This document shows positions 11,661 to 24,821 of a stretch of 64,000 nucleotides of DNA, in pieces. A program made the position numbers and the translations under genes. Source of the DNA: Bromus sterilis (taxonomy: Eukaryota > Streptophyta > Magnoliopsida > Poales > Poaceae); the NCBI GenBank assembly GCA_950022295.1, contig OX465598.1, positions 340,083,324-340,147,323 on the forward strand. The letters run 5' to 3'. The notes beneath the pieces were generated by a model. The model worked only from the letters and a program-made list of their open reading frames with translations, was not told the origin of the DNA and searched no databases. Position 1 is the stretch's first letter. Each line of letters starts with the position of its first letter.

Positions 11661-13304
11661 TGATGTGCGAGGTGATGATAGTGATTTCTCGCCCTTCGTT
11701 GGTAAACCCCAAGTGGAAGGTGTGATGTAGCACAACACAAAATTTCCCTAAGTAAAGATACCAATGTTTTTCTCCAGTAGGACTCCAGAGATGATAAGTA
11801 GGTGTCAGCGGCGCAACTGACGCGGACCTGCACACAGACACAAATAACTTTGTTCCCAACGAAGTTCAGAGAGGTTGTCAATCTCTTCGGTCTTGTTGTT
11901 CACAAAGGATCAAATGCAAGGGATAATGATAGCAACTAAAAGTAAAAGCAGAAAAGTAAATGAGCGTGTAAACAGTGATGAGGATATGGACCGGGATACG
12001 TGATGTTCACTAGTGATGTCTCTCTCCCAAAAGACGATAAAACTGCTATGCGAGGTGAACAAATTACAGAAGGGCAATTGACAGGATTATGAACGCACCG
12101 CAATGCTAACTATGCTAAAAAAGAAAGGAAGAGGCTCAAAAGCATGGACAGAACGCCAAAATAAGTAGACCGAAGTCCAACCGCATCTACTACTAATCAT
12201 CCACCTTGAGATATCTATCCAGAACATCTCGCTGGTATTAAGTTGCGAGCCCCACCCAAAGTGTAAACCCAAAGCAACAGACAACTGCATTAAAAAGCAC
12301 TTTGCGTAAAGTAAACAATCCTTGTAACCGCGGTTACAAGCACCGTTGTTTTCCCCCTTGTGGCAACAGCACATCCCCTAGACTCATGTTTCTGTCACTC
12401 AAGCTAGTCATCAGGGGCATGAACCCACAATCAAGCAAAACGTCCCCTCTTGGAGTTACTACCTACTACTTGGCCAAAGCAATAAACAGCAACGGAGAAC
12501 ATGGAAGAATTACTTAAGAAAAAAAATATAAGAGTTAAGAACCAAATATATTACTCAATCACAATCTGCACATAATCTCATAATCCATCAGATCTCATCA
12601 AACTCAGCATAGCAACAGCAGAAAGATTACAAAAGTGCCTCGATCATGTAGGGCAGCTCACGAGGTCTAAACCATGAAGAACAAAGAGGGGAGGAGAACA
12701 TCACATAGCTACTGGTCACAGACCCAAGGTCCAAAGGAAACTACTCACGAGACATCCGGGAAGCATCCATGGTGGAGAGGAGACTCCCGGAGGTCGGCCC
12801 TCCCTCCGGCAGGGTGCCAGGAAGAGGTCTTCTGGTGATCCCCATCTCGGAAGCGTGGCGGCGGCGGAACAGAGGCGAGATCGCGAAAAAGGGTTCTGTC
12901 CTCGAGGGTTTCTCGTCAAGGAGAATATATAGGCAAAGGGGGACAGCCAGGGGGCCCACCAGGGGTCGAGGCGCCCCCCCCTGGTGCGGCCAGGCCCTAG
13001 GGCGCGCCACGAGGGTGCCTGGGCCCCTGGTGGTGGCCCTCTGGCCTCACCTAGGTTCTTCCGGAAGGTTCCTCTGTGCTGATTTTTTTATCTGATTTTT
13101 CCCGAATTTTTGGAGCACTTTTTATATGGGGGAAAACTGAAATAGAAAAACAGCAGAAAACAGGAACTGGCACTGTGGTGCACTGAGTTAATAGGTTAGT
13201 CCAAATATGATCAAAAGTGTATGAAAGTGTATCTAGATCATAGCAATATCACACAAAACATGCATGGATCAAGCAGAAATTATAGATACGTTTTGGACGT
13301 ATCA
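11661..13304 (-). repeat. 5' LTR of R
   Basis: From TGATGTGCGAGG to ...GGACGTATCA, 1,644 bp and closely similar to 6196-7824. Both LTRs have the TATA-like AT segment and GC-rich block near 12900-13050 (plus-strand coordinates of this copy). Confidence 0.92.
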
Positions 13305-14072
13305 GGACCGCAAGTAAAGTTGCGCTTTGATTGGAAATATGACCGTTGCGGACAGGTGTCAAGCTGTCACATTGGGTCATTTAAGACATTTCGCACCTAG
13401 GGATTGCCACCTATAAATACGCCACCAACGCCCTCATTGGTCGGTGGCTGCTCCAAGAATATTTTCTGACAGTGAAGAGAAAGAGCAACCCCACCGAAGC
13501 AAACCAAAAACCCATCCAACGAAGCATAAGTCCTATTGATCTGAGTTGATTGATTATGACTTAGGAAGAAGTTTGCTAGCCTTTTTATCTTGGAGAACTG
13601 CAATTCTCCTAGACGGTTAGAGCGTTCTTCTTCAGAGAGCGAAGCGTTATTGTCGCCTCGAAGTCCAGTTTGTCAAAGGTTTCGGTGATTCCCTCAATAA
13701 TCAACCACGAGTAAAGAACTGACCAAGCTCAAGGAGATTGATGCAGTGGAGATACGGACGGAGAGAGGTTAGCTCCTTTGTTCAATCACAAGTCCCTCCA
13801 ACCAGACGTAGCACTTTGCAGAGTGTGAACTGGTCGAACAAACATCGCCGAGTCAAGAGTTCGTTTTACTTTCCGCACTTACATTCAATTTATCAATTTC
13901 TTCAGTGACTTGATTCAATGCAATTGATTCGATGCTTTTGATTCACTATGTTATGCTTCAATCCAGTTCTACTTCATTGTTTACCTTTCTGTTGAATTCC
14001 TTCTGCTGCTAAGTTATGCTTCACTTCATAGTTTCAATGAAAAATTTGAAGTGATCATTCACCCCCTCCCCC
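13305..14072 (+). repeat. unassigned LTR-like fragment
   Basis: Left-truncated at R. It has a TATA-like CTATAAATAC at about 13412, a region resembling a transcript leader, and a pyrimidine-rich end before a CACATACTTGG segment, which is typical of LTR U3-R-U5 layout. It shows no match to the copia LTR at 18684, so it need not be C's 5' LTR. No ORF is supported. Confidence 0.4.
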
Positions 14073-14676
14073 TCTGATCACATACTTGGACTTACAATTA
14101 GGTAGATCTCTCTTAAAATATCAAGAACTTTGTACTCTCCCAACCGTGCAACCGTCTGTAATAAACGCCACCTGCGATGGGTCGTGTCAACACGAGTGCC
14201 AACGGAAAGGTAACAAAGAGACGGGTGGATTGAGTTGTCTCCACAATAATAGTGCTTGGTTGTCTTGACGTTCTAGCTTATCAGATCTGAGCTCGGAGCA
14301 CAAGTGTCGAAAGAATAATACAAGAGTCATAAAATGGTTATGATTGGTTTTGTTAGACCTATCGGGTTGATCTCCTCCATGGCTGAGTGTTACATCGGTG
14401 GCAAGTGTATTGATCCAGATCTTGATTACCCTAAGATCAATTTTGAGAGATATTGGTTTTAGTGAGAGCATTAGATTAAACTTGTTAAGATTAATGCAAT
14501 TAATTTTGAACCATGTCTAAATCAATCTGTTTATATCGTTGTAGAGAGATGGCCCGCAACAACAATGCTTTTAGCTTAGAACCGATGCTTGAAAAAGAGA
14601 AGCTTGCTGCAAATGGGGGCAACTATGCGGACTGGTTCCGTAATCTTGGGTTTGTCCTCAAAGTTGCTAAGAAGTA

Positions 14677-15252
14677 CTTCCTCCGTACCGGTTTATTAGG
14701 CCCAAATACCATTTCTCTTAGACCTCCCGCAATGGGTAGTATCATAAGCTAGTATCTGCACATGATACTAGTGTATGATACTACCTTCACAATGGATAGT
14801 ATCATATGTTAGTATCATAAGTAGTACTATTTATTGTCATGCAAGACACATACTAGGTTAGCATTTATTTTGATACGGTATCATAATATGATACTCAACC
14901 CTCTCTTTCTTCATTTAATTCCATGCCACGTCACCAAATTTGCTTAGTTGGCATGCATGATACTAGCTATGATACTCCCATTATGGGAGGTCTTATACCA
15001 AGACATATAGTAATTTGCTCACATTAATCACTTCATGTGATTTCCAATGCACTCTCTCATATGCTAGTTTTCACATGCAGCCAATGAAAAAGCTTGCATG
15101 CAGTGTATTTATTTTCTAGCAATGGGAATTACAACAATAACTCCTCATGCAACCAATGAAAAGGATACATGCACATAACTTCTCAAGACGAAGCCTTATA
15201 AAAGGGGCATGCTTATGCTGCTTCGGGGCCTAATAAACCGGGACGGAGGGAG
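14677..15252. mobile_element. Stowaway (Tc1/Mariner) MITE containing a Tourist MITE
   Basis: Ends CTTCCTCCGTACCGGTTTAT and, as reverse complement, CTCCCTCCGTCCCGGTTTAT, the standard Stowaway terminal repeat. TA duplications lie at 14675-14676 and 15253-15254. Without the nested element it is about 301 bp. Confidence 0.93.
14721..14992. mobile_element. Tourist-like (PIF/Harbinger) MITE nested in Stowaway
   Basis: 272 bp with terminal repeats GACCTCCCGCAATGGG and GACCTCCCATAATGGG, flanked by TTA at 14718-14720 and 14993-14995, the Harbinger target site. The interior is rich in TAGTATCAT repeats. Confidence 0.9.
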
Positions 15253-15958
15253 TACTATGTTCTCAAGGAAGTTCTCCCAGCCGCTCCCGCTGAGGATGCA
15301 TCGTAGGACGATAAGAACGTCTATGCGACTAAAGTGGATGACCACACCGCGGTACAATGCTTGATGCTTACGTGCATGGATACAGAGCTCCAGAAACGTT
15401 TTGAGAACTTCACCGTTTTTGACATGGTGGCACAACTGAACACTCTGTATCTAAATCAGGCTAGAACTGAACATTACGAAATAACGAAGCATCTGTCGGA
15501 ATGCAAGATGGCAGAAGGTAGCTCCATAAGCGAGCACGTGATCAAACTTGTTGGTTACGCGCAGATGCTGAGTGCTCTGGGATTTGCGATCCCTACGACA
15601 CTCGGCACTGACATTATCCTTGCTTCACTCCCCCCGTCTTACAACGGCTTTATCATGAATTACAACATGAATGGGCTTGACAAGACCACAAATGAATTGT
15701 TCGCTATGCTTAAGACTGCGGAAGCATCTATGCAGAAGGATCCAAGCCACGTGTTGGCTGTGATGAACACTACCAGTTTCAAGAAGAAGGGCAAAGGCAG
15801 AAATGCCAAGAGCGATGGTAAGACCAAAGCTCAGGTAAAGACCAAGAATGGCCCAACTAAAGATTATGAGTGTCACTACTGCAAGAACAATGGGCACTAG
15901 AAGAGGAATTGCAGGAAGTATCTGGGAGATCTGAAAAGTGGTCTGATCACCAAAGGTA

Positions 15959-18672
15959 TAAATAAGTTATACTAAGTTAATAGACAATTTCATTATTTCA
16001 CTTTCATAGGTATAATTGATACCATATCGATTGCTAATGGTTCGCAAATCGGTACAGGAAATTCTTAGATTTCAAAGGAGAAGAACGAATGAAGTGCAAG
16101 TCCGCGTCGGAAGTGGTGCCCAAGTCACCCAAGGCCGGCGGCGTTCGTTTATCAAGATTTATCTTAGAGTTTAAATAAAAGTTATTTGATTCAGAGGTTG
16201 TGTAAAACATTAATATCATACTATGTCGTCTACACAGTGGATGCCTTATCCACGGTTTGAATAATGGTTGTTCAAAGTTAATGCTTTCTGAATTTCACCC
16301 TTCGTGGTGAATTACTTAAGTTGAAATCTTGATATTATGTCTATTTTCTTGATTGCTAAATAAATTAAGTTATGTGATGATAATGTTAAAATTGTTATAG
16401 CATAAATGACTTAGTCGCATTAGAACAAAGCGCATGCGAAAGCTTCATATCGATGAAGTCATTCAATCTTTTGACTTTGAGTCATTTGACACATGCAATG
16501 TTTTTCTAATAGACAAAATCATTGATTCAATGAATTGTTCAAGTGTTAAGTAAACTATTGGTAATAACACATATCGATGTGTGAAGAACCAATTAATAGT
16601 ACTTTACATAAAACTTTGTGATAATGACTTGCATAGATATACTGATATTTAGACAAGACATAATATCTGAAATTTTGAATAAGTTCAAAACTGTTTCAAC
16701 ACAAAGAGAATCATCATCACACATAGATCAAATATTTGAAGATCTGATCGTAAAATAAACGAGTTAAAGAATTTAGCAAAAATCATTGAGTGTATGAAGT
16801 CAGTTCATAAACTAGCGTCACCTGAAACCCCGTATAGCTACAGAGTATCTTGTCTCATAACCAAGCCCTATATGACATATTGGAATTAAAATTGTTTTCT
16901 ACCCTGAATTACAGCATGACATGGTGAGGTCGGTGATGTACTTAAACCACACTCCCATTCACTATACTGCTTAACACTTTAGAGAAACCACTTACGAACT
17001 AAATAGAGCACCGTCATATGACTATTGAAACAATGCCCTATAAGAATATGGCATGGATAAGAAATCCAATTGTTGTTTCATAATTTCAGATATATATATT
17101 TAGAATATACTCGATCTCAAATATAAGTATTGTAGAAACATCATGTTACGAACAACACCTCCACTACCATACCCGAGAAAATTGTTTATCGAGGGACATG
17201 GGATTTTTCCTTGAGAAAATAGCTCTCTTGAAACAATTAAGTGGGCGGACTAATAGCTTGATAATGATTACAATGAATCATTTGGTTCTACAGAATGGAA
17301 CTCGAAATTTGATCTAGAGATAAATTATGTGACCAAACCAAAAATTCCTACATCTGATGAAAAGGAAAGATGAAACTCTGAAATACGTTCCAGAGATGAA
17401 GTGATCAAGTCTGGTGTTATATCACACAGCTTTACAATTTCACGTTGAACCAATGTGGTTCTATTGTGTGATAAACCTGTGAACTACAAGAAACAATGAC
17501 GAGCACTAACTCCACTATATGGCTTAAACACCATAAAAACAAAATGAAAGCCATCCACCAAAATCAAGTTAAGAACTTGGTAAAACCCTCCTAAGGATAC
17601 CTGATCATTAGAGTGGATTGGTTTTTCATAGATATGAACATAGACGATAGCTTCGTAGTTGATAACGCTCGACTTATCGAAAAATACGTTTTCCGATAGA
17701 GTTCAAAAAGGTTGACTACATTATGTGTAGTGATGCAAATGTTCATATGGAAAATTACTGATAATCGCGGCATACTTACGAAGTATGACATATGGATTTT
17801 TCTTCTAAGAAAATTAAACAAAGGGTGTATGCATGATACAACCTGAAAGGATTTAATGATCTATACGATATTAGTAAAAGTGAGAATGCTTCAAAGATTA
17901 GTCCTTAGTTGAAGCAAATATCACAGAGCTGGAGTAATAGTTTTTGATGAAGTTATAAAAGTTATTATTTCATCAATAATCATATAGGATATGGAATTAA
18001 GTGGGAGCACGATTCTAATCATATATGTGAATAACATATGAGTGATTGAGAATAAATACTTTAGCAAAAGAAAGCACTAAGGCATTGGATGTACTGACAG
18101 TGCAACAAGCACCAAAGTAATCTAAATAGTAGATTAGTTCTCTTGAAGTACCTCAGATGAAGAAAGGTTCTTAGAGGAAGACTAAAGAGTCATTAAAAAT
18201 AGATGAAAGAAAGTTTCATAATGATTTGTAGTATTTTTAATCGGTCTATAGCTAAGTAGCAAAATAGAATGTTGAATTTTGTTTTCAAACTAACGCACAT
18301 AGTGGGATTCCTACAACGTAGACGTGAAACATGGCAACTCTGGAAGTTTCATAGGAGGGTATTTGGATCAGGAACACCATCATAGTGATTGGCATAGTTC
18401 CGAACGCTTGATCTACACAAACCATATTTTGATATGAGCAACATGATCAAAGCAAAGTAAGCTAAGAGCTCACTGTAGTCCAAACATGTTGAACGATAGT
18501 TCCCTATCTTTAAATACTTCATAAAGGATGAAGGGGTACATTAAGATACGCAGGATTGAGACGAGCCTAAAAGCGTTAAGCTCAGTGACGAAGTCTATAC
18601 CACAAGCGAGCATGAAGACCAAAGTGCCATTGGTCTGAGCAAACCATGCAACTAGATTATTGTCTCTAGTGC
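15959..18672 (+). pseudogene. decayed copia pol region
   Basis: No ORF over 80 codons. A short protease-like IIDT block appears near 16011. The last 200 bases before the LTR resemble the copia RNase H end (AGCTCAGTGACGAAG; AAACCATGCAACTAGATTA). The rest is too diverged to place integrase or reverse transcriptase by eye, so this is a relic of the polymerase gene. Confidence 0.55.
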
Positions 18673-18683
18673 AAGTGGGAGAC
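18673..18683 (+). promoter_or_regulatory. polypurine tract of C
   Basis: AAGTGGGAGAC directly before the LTR start TGTTGGAATT, as in BARE/Angela elements. Confidence 0.88.
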
Positions 18684-19718
18684 TGTTGGAATTATGCCCT
18701 AGAGGCAATAATAAAATGTATTATTATAATTCCAGGTTCATTATTAATGTTTATATGTCTGTGCTATAACTGCAATGGCCTATGCGGAGGTTTGCCAAGT
18801 GCATGTTAACTTCCTTCAGAGGAAAACCCATATGCAGGTGTGGAGTATAAACACAAAGTTTTCTTAGTCTGCCTCTAGGACTAAACTGTGTATTATGGAT
18901 GTCATGTTTTCCTGACATAGGGCATTGAATATGCCGGTAATACATGGGAGCACGTTGTTGCCAGAACAAGGGTGCCGAACCGACCCAATTGTATGATTTG
19001 CTTTGAGATTTCATCATCATTGTATTATGAGTTAAATCATCAGATGAGTTGACATTTGCATTTATCCTTAGAGACCATGAGAATGTTAAGTACCTGCATA
19101 TAGGAGGGTGGGTTTGGACTCTATCCAAACACCACCCGTAACAGGCGTGGCTATAAAGGCTTTGCTCATTCACACTCGAAAGTATGTCTAGGGACTTGAT
19201 GATTCAAGTTGGGATTTGCTCCTCCTATTTAGGAGAGATATTCTTTGGGCCCTCTCGATATTACGTATCCACCAACATCCGGCCGGATACTTTGTGAATA
19301 GATCACATGGGATACGGAATACGTGAACGAGAAAAGAACAAAATCGATATGAGGATAATTGGTATAATGATTAATGAGTTGATCATGCGGATACCTATAT
19401 AATCTCACCTCATGTTTTGAAAAGTATCGCGAAGCAAAGGGATTGGCATGTCAACCAGAGGTTCACTCGAATTCATATTCGTGTAGGTGCGAGAACCATT
19501 ATGGGTGTCCATGGCTCCGCTATTGGTTATTGATCCGAGGAAAGTCAGTTTCCGGTTCATGTTCGTATTCGACCAAACCTATGGGGTCACACACTTATGG
19601 GTGGTAGATTTGTTGAGTACTAGAGTGATAGGAGCACGAGTATAACACAATCGGAGAGAAAACCGGAATCGTTTCGGGGCACCGGTAAAGTACCGGAAAC
19701 AGTTTTGAGAAAACCGGG
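18684..19718 (+). repeat. 3' LTR of C, left part
   Basis: Starts TGTTGGAATTATGCCCTAGA, with U3-like sequence and several CCGG-rich segments near the break. It is split at CCGGG (19714-19718), the target duplicated by M. Confidence 0.9.
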
Positions 19719-20164
19719 TGACGGGGATCAACCCCGGAAAATCCCATGGTCAGGGACCCTGGGTTAGTCATAGAGAAGGAACAGGTTGGACGATACTCGC
19801 CGGCTAACAGGAGAAGCACTTCCTGCTCGATATTATTGCGTAAGGGGCGATTACAGTGGAGGCCAAGGCGAGTTCTCGCAAGGCTAGATGACTAGATGTG
19901 TATTGGATTGTCTTGGACGTCTTCCCTCCCAGCCTTTATATACTACGCTAGGTCTCGGGGAGTCCGTACTAGGTTACAAAGATAGTTTCCTAGTTCTAGT
20001 CTTGCCTTGTACGCCAAGTTGTGCCTTCCATACTAGTCGCGGACTCCTAAGTCGGTGCCTGGTCGGACCATCCGTGGGCTTGTTGTGGCTCCCTGGCGGG
20101 CCTTCTGTTTTCATACGCACCGGGTAGCCTCATACGCAGGAGTCGTGGGGTCACCCCCTCGTCA
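19719..20164 (-). repeat. 3' LTR of M
   Basis: On the element strand TGACGAGGGGGTGACCCC to GGGGTTGATCCCCGTCA. A TATA box (TATATAAAGG, minus strand) lies at 19933-19942. Confidence 0.93.
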
Positions 20165-20844
20165 GTAGCCCCCGAGTGCCTGGGGGGCTCGAAGAGTCGC
20201 GCAGGGACTCGAATTCATCAACGCTTTATTGTCTGTAGGCGCGGCATCGCCGCGGGTCGCTGGCAGTTTTGAACCATGACAATATCTTTTTCGAGGGATT
20301 GCTAAGCTGAAAGGGCCCAAGGAGTCGACTGGTCGAGCCTTGGTGAATTGCGCTAGTGGCAAATACCGCAGTAACCCAATCAAGCTCATGTCCCTCGACA
20401 TGAACTTGGAACGATCGGTGTCAAGCAAAGTCATGCCGCTGCAGGTCTTATAGAATCAATTGCTGCCAGTCTAAGCACATAGCCTGAGCGCGTCCGCTCG
20501 GCTCTTTCTATCATGCGAGCGCATGGAAAAGGTCGGGAGTGAAATCTCTCTGAGGCAAGTCCCGGCCCGGCCGTTCTGCGCAGCGGGGCTTACCTAGACG
20601 CTAAGCTTGCGTGGCATCTGGGTACAGTGTGTCGTAGCCCAGGCATAATTGCTTTTGTAGAGGCATGGAGCCTGGTTAGCGATGCACCCACTTGGAATAG
20701 ACAATCAAGTGAGTTGTTTAGCCGTCACCCGCAGAGTTTGTAGTGAACTCAGGCGAGGAAAATAAGAAAGCACCCACTCGGAATGTCGTCGAGTGCGCGA
20801 GTAAGTCATGTTGTTGAATTGCTAAGTCTTTTTTTGTGAGTAAT
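20165..20844 (-). other. polypurine tract and 3' terminal non-coding region of M
   Basis: The minus-strand sequence GGCACTCGGGGGCTAC (20165-20180) abuts the 3' LTR and is the likely plus-strand primer. Beyond it nothing coding is seen up to the Z insertion. The GAGTGCC...AGAGTCGCG wording of this end reappears in the tandem repeats at 32166-32784. Confidence 0.7.
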
Positions 20845-22085
20845 TGATGTCTACGCAAGCTTCTATCCTTGTAGACTATGTTGGGCCTCCAAGCGCAGAG
20901 GTTTGTAGGACAGCAGCAATTTCCCTCAAGTGGATGACCTAAGGTTTATCGAACTCAGGGAAGTAGAGGTTGAAGATGGTCTCTCTCAAGCAACCCTGCA
21001 ATTAAGATACAAGAAGTCTCTTGTGTCCCCAACACACCTAATACAACTAGGAGTTGTATAGGTGCACTAGTTCGGCGAAGAGATGGTAAAATACGAGTGA
21101 TAGGTGTGGCAAAGCAAGGTAATATAAATCTGTAATAAAAAGTGCAGCAAGCAAACATGTGACAAAAGTGAGCACAAACGGTGTAACAATGGTGGAAACA
21201 AGGCCTAGGCTTCATACTTTCACTAGTGGCAACTCTCAACAACATTAACATAGTCTAATCACATGATAATTCCCATAAAACATGCAATGGAGACGCACTC
21301 GGAGGTCATTCCTTTGTGGTCAAGAGAGGATGAGAATTATGTAGGGCTACAGAAGCACACCTCAAAGTTCGTAGTTCTCAATCTATGGATTTCCCAATGT
21401 CACCGCGGACATCCAAAGAGAGTACCACAATCACCACAACATATCTCAAGGATAGTCAAAGACAAGCACCAAGAGACTCTCAATCTTCAATCAACACACA
21501 AAAGAGGAAATCACTCATGATAATATTCTTCTAACCCATGTCCAATAGACCACTGTCACCTTGGTCTCGGGGATTAAACTAGATAAGATCAATTGATTAC
21601 ATCAATCCAATACATAGAGGAAGGGGAAATATCATGGGATCACCCTAGATTAACAACGCCTATGATCACAACGAAGATCACATCATGGAAGATCACATCA
21701 GGGTTTCCTCCGCGGGGGTTAAAATAGGGACAAAGGGGGGCATAGGGCAGACAGGAGGGTGCCCGACGCGTCCTAGGGTGGGGCCACGCCAGGGACCCTT
21801 CTGGAGTCCCTGTGGTGGCCCTCCCCTCCTTCCTTGGTGATTCCGGAAGCTTCTGGGACGCTGATTTTTTATATAATTTTTCCGGAATTTTTGGAGCACT
21901 TTTAATGGCCGGAAAACCTAAAATACAAAAACAGCAGAAAACAGGAACTGGCAACTGGGTGCACTGAGTTAATAGGTTAGTCCAAATATGCTCAAAAGTG
22001 TATGAAAGTTCAAGCAAAACATGGCAAAGTCACACAAAACATGCATGGAGCAAGCAGAAATTATAGATACGTTTGGGACGTATCA
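20845..22085 (-). repeat. 3' LTR of Z, with internal deletions
   Basis: Matches 26178-27633 but lacks about 215 bp. At about 21688 the sequence jumps from CACATCATGG to ATCAGGGTTTCC with the filler AAGATCAC, which copies neighbouring GAAGATCACATCA. A smaller deletion follows near 21740. Confidence 0.9.
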
Positions 22086-24169
22086 ACATCCCCAAGCTTA
22101 ATTCTTGCTCGTCCTTGAGTAGGTAAATGATAACAAGCATAATTTCTGTGGTGACATGCCACACAACCATATAAGGACTTTTAAGTAAAGCAATCAAAGC
22201 ATGCAATTCAATTCAAGTCTTAACAAGCAAGAGTCTATATTAGCGTTGACACAAGCAACAAAAGAACAAAAGGTGCAAGAGCTCTCGCTGTCCGTGACTC
22301 GAATGTCTCCAGATGGTGTTTGCGTGCAAGCAGGGGACTGGGAAAAGAGAGAGAAAAAGGTTGTTGAGAACAACTATCTACTAAAGTTTCATACTTGGTC
22401 TCCTTTCGATTCTTATCTTGACTCGTCCCCAGACCACTAGCCAGGTACAAGTCAAACTGGTCCACTCGCTTTCGATATTTTGAGCACTCATACAATGGAT
22501 GAGCGTGAGCAAGAAAGTTGAAACCTAAAAGGCGAAACAGAAAGAAGGTGGAGGAGGAAGACAAAAAGGTGTGAAAGGCTCATATCAATGAGGACAATCA
22601 TAGGCGAGAGAAGGCCATATGATAGATATGATGTGAGGAGTAGGGATTTCCATGCAACGGATGCACATGTGAGCTAAAAGCTCTCCAAGGGAACTAGTGG
22701 GGGTGCACCTAACTTGCTTGCTCAAGAAGACCTAGATCTCGTTCGAGGAGGCTCATCATTGGAATATACAAGCCAAGTTCTATAGTGTGAAGGTCCCCAC
22801 ATAGCTATATGCATGATGATGATCTCTATGGAGTACAAGGGATAGAGGATGAAGTACTAGTGTGGATCTCTCAAAAGGAATAGTAGTCTGCCCCCTTCTC
22901 TCTTTTTATTTTTCCTTTTCTCTTTTTTCTATTTTTTTGTATTTTTTTGGTGGCCTCAATGGCTCTTTCTATTTGGGATCTTTTATTTTGTCCACTTTGG
23001 GATCGTTTCCTCACTTAAGGGCAACACTCTAATTTACAAGAGGGTATAGAAGATCTTTCACACTTTACAAGGTACTCAAATCATAAAGAAGATGTAGCTA
23101 TCATGATGTATGAAATGTATGCCTCTGCCGTGTAGTAGGAACATGTATGACATGAATATCAAGTCATGAAGAGGTGGATGTTGCATGGCAATGTATCTCG
23201 GAAAGGCTATGGAAATGCCTTGATAGGTTGGTATGGTGGCTGTTTTGCGGAAAGATATAAGGAGGTTTATGATGACAGAGCGTATCATGCCAAGGGTTTG
23301 GATGTACCGGCGAAGGTGGACACCAACTCTCGGAGTGAGAAGAAGGCAATGCACGACACAGGAGAGGCTAGCAAATATGAGGAGGTGGAAGTGTCAACTT
23401 TCAATACTTACATTAGTCCGACGAACTGATGCACTTATTATCGGTAACTCTCAATCTAATAAGGAGGTTTCACAAAGAGACAAGTACCCCGAGGAGGAGT
23501 GTATGGGGGTTTGGTTATCCTTGCGCATCCTCGACTCATGGTACGTAAGTGTACTCTAATATCCGAACCCTCCAGAGGTTAGTGATCCATCTAGTAGCTA
23601 GAGTTCTCAACAGGGGTTTTTGGTTTTCGAAAAACACACGGATTTCCAAAAATACGACATCTATCACTAATAGGCTCGAGCTCTTGACACCAAAAGTTCA
23701 AACATTACTCTAGTCAATACCTCAAAACTATTGCAAGTTACTACTACAAAGAGAATAGCAACTTCAACTACCTACTTTGTAGTCAAGACACAAAACTCAG
23801 TGCAACAGGCAAACTCTCTAACAACATAAAACATGCAACCTATAGAAAGTTCAACCTGAGACAAAAGAAAAGCTCTAGAAGAAAACTAAAGCACTACAAC
23901 TAAACAGGGCAACAGCTAAGAAAAGAAAAAGAACAACTCACAGCTAAGGAAATAATCATGCAAATCCTATGAGGAGTTCTAGTTCAAACGGAGCGTGTTT
24001 CTCTCCCACACAAAGTAAGACGGGATCTAACTTGTTATGAACATCAAGAAAAGCTAAAGAAAACTAAAAATAAAACCTAAGAGCGAGACACTCCAAGCAT
24101 AGCACATAACGCATGAAGTGATAAAAATATACTGCAATGAGGGACGAACTGATAATTGTTGATGAAGAA

Positions 24170-24248
24170 GGGGATGCACGGGGGCATCCCCAAGATTAGA
24201 CTCTTGAGTTTCCTTGAATATTTGTTGGGGATGCATGGGGGCATCCCC
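24170..24248 (-). repeat. paired polypurine-tract-like hairpins of Z
   Basis: Both copies keep perfect GGGGATGC/GCATCCCC arms although flanking bases have diverged (AAGATT instead of AAGCTT beside the first). Confidence 0.85.
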
Positions 24249-24821
24249 AAGCTTGAGCGTTTGACACTCCCGAATCTTCTTTTATCATCTTCCATCGCAC
24301 ACTTGAAAACTCCCTTCATACATAACTCATCATAAGCTGATTAGAGAGGTTAGTACCCTTAATAAATAAAAAAATTTCATTGGATATAAAGATATTCTTG
24401 AAGAGCTACTGTTTCTCAACATTGCCAAAAAAATTTTCAAAGAAAAAGCAAGCTTAAGGTTTGCAAAAGTTAGGAGAGACAAAACGTGGCAGAATCTGTG
24501 AAAAACAGAACAACAGGTAGTAAAGAATTTTCTAGGGGTACCTCTGCAACTCAAATCAAAAAACTCATAACAGACGCTCGAAATTCAATTGTATGGAGCA
24601 TGATGTCAAAAAAATGCAGATCAAAACGATGATCTGGTGATTTTAGGCTAATTTTTCCGTCCAAGGTCAGAATCTGTTTTCTGGACAGCATGTCACAACT
24701 TTTGAACTTTCGGGCAATCGGAGGCTAGACTTGGCACAAAGCTTGAAAATAAAGATACAATGATGTTGCTACAGTAGCAACAATCATCAAGACCACTAAA
24801 AACAGAAAGTAAAAACTCAAA

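Larger units (their letters stand above)
6196..13304 (-). mobile_element. R: minus-strand non-autonomous gypsy element with partial gag
   Basis: Two LTRs of 1,629 and 1,644 bp, a perfect tRNA-Asp primer-binding site, a polypurine tract and one gag-derived ORF. The element is 7.1 kb with no pol. It is the same family as E1 but in opposite orientation. The 5 bp on the left (AGTAC) and right (GGACC) do not match although both LTR ends are intact. It therefore looks like a recombinant between two insertions rather than a single insertion. Confidence 0.9.
14549..15958 (+). pseudogene. gag: copia gag interrupted by two MITEs
   Basis: Starts at ATG 14549 (MARNNNAFSLEPML...), with the N-terminal helix typical of BARE-like gag. 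The frame is cut at 14675 by a Stowaway element. Deleting 14677-15254 joins the two halves in frame. The second half (15255 on) has the UBN2 capsid region (DMVAQLNTLYLNQAR; ILASLPPSYNGFI), a basic linker and a CX2CX4HX4C zinc knuckle near 15871-15912. A stop codon lies inside the knuckle (15898-15900) and another stop precedes the capsid core (about 15304). It encodes the structural and RNA-binding protein of a copia particle; this copy is dead. Confidence 0.85.
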
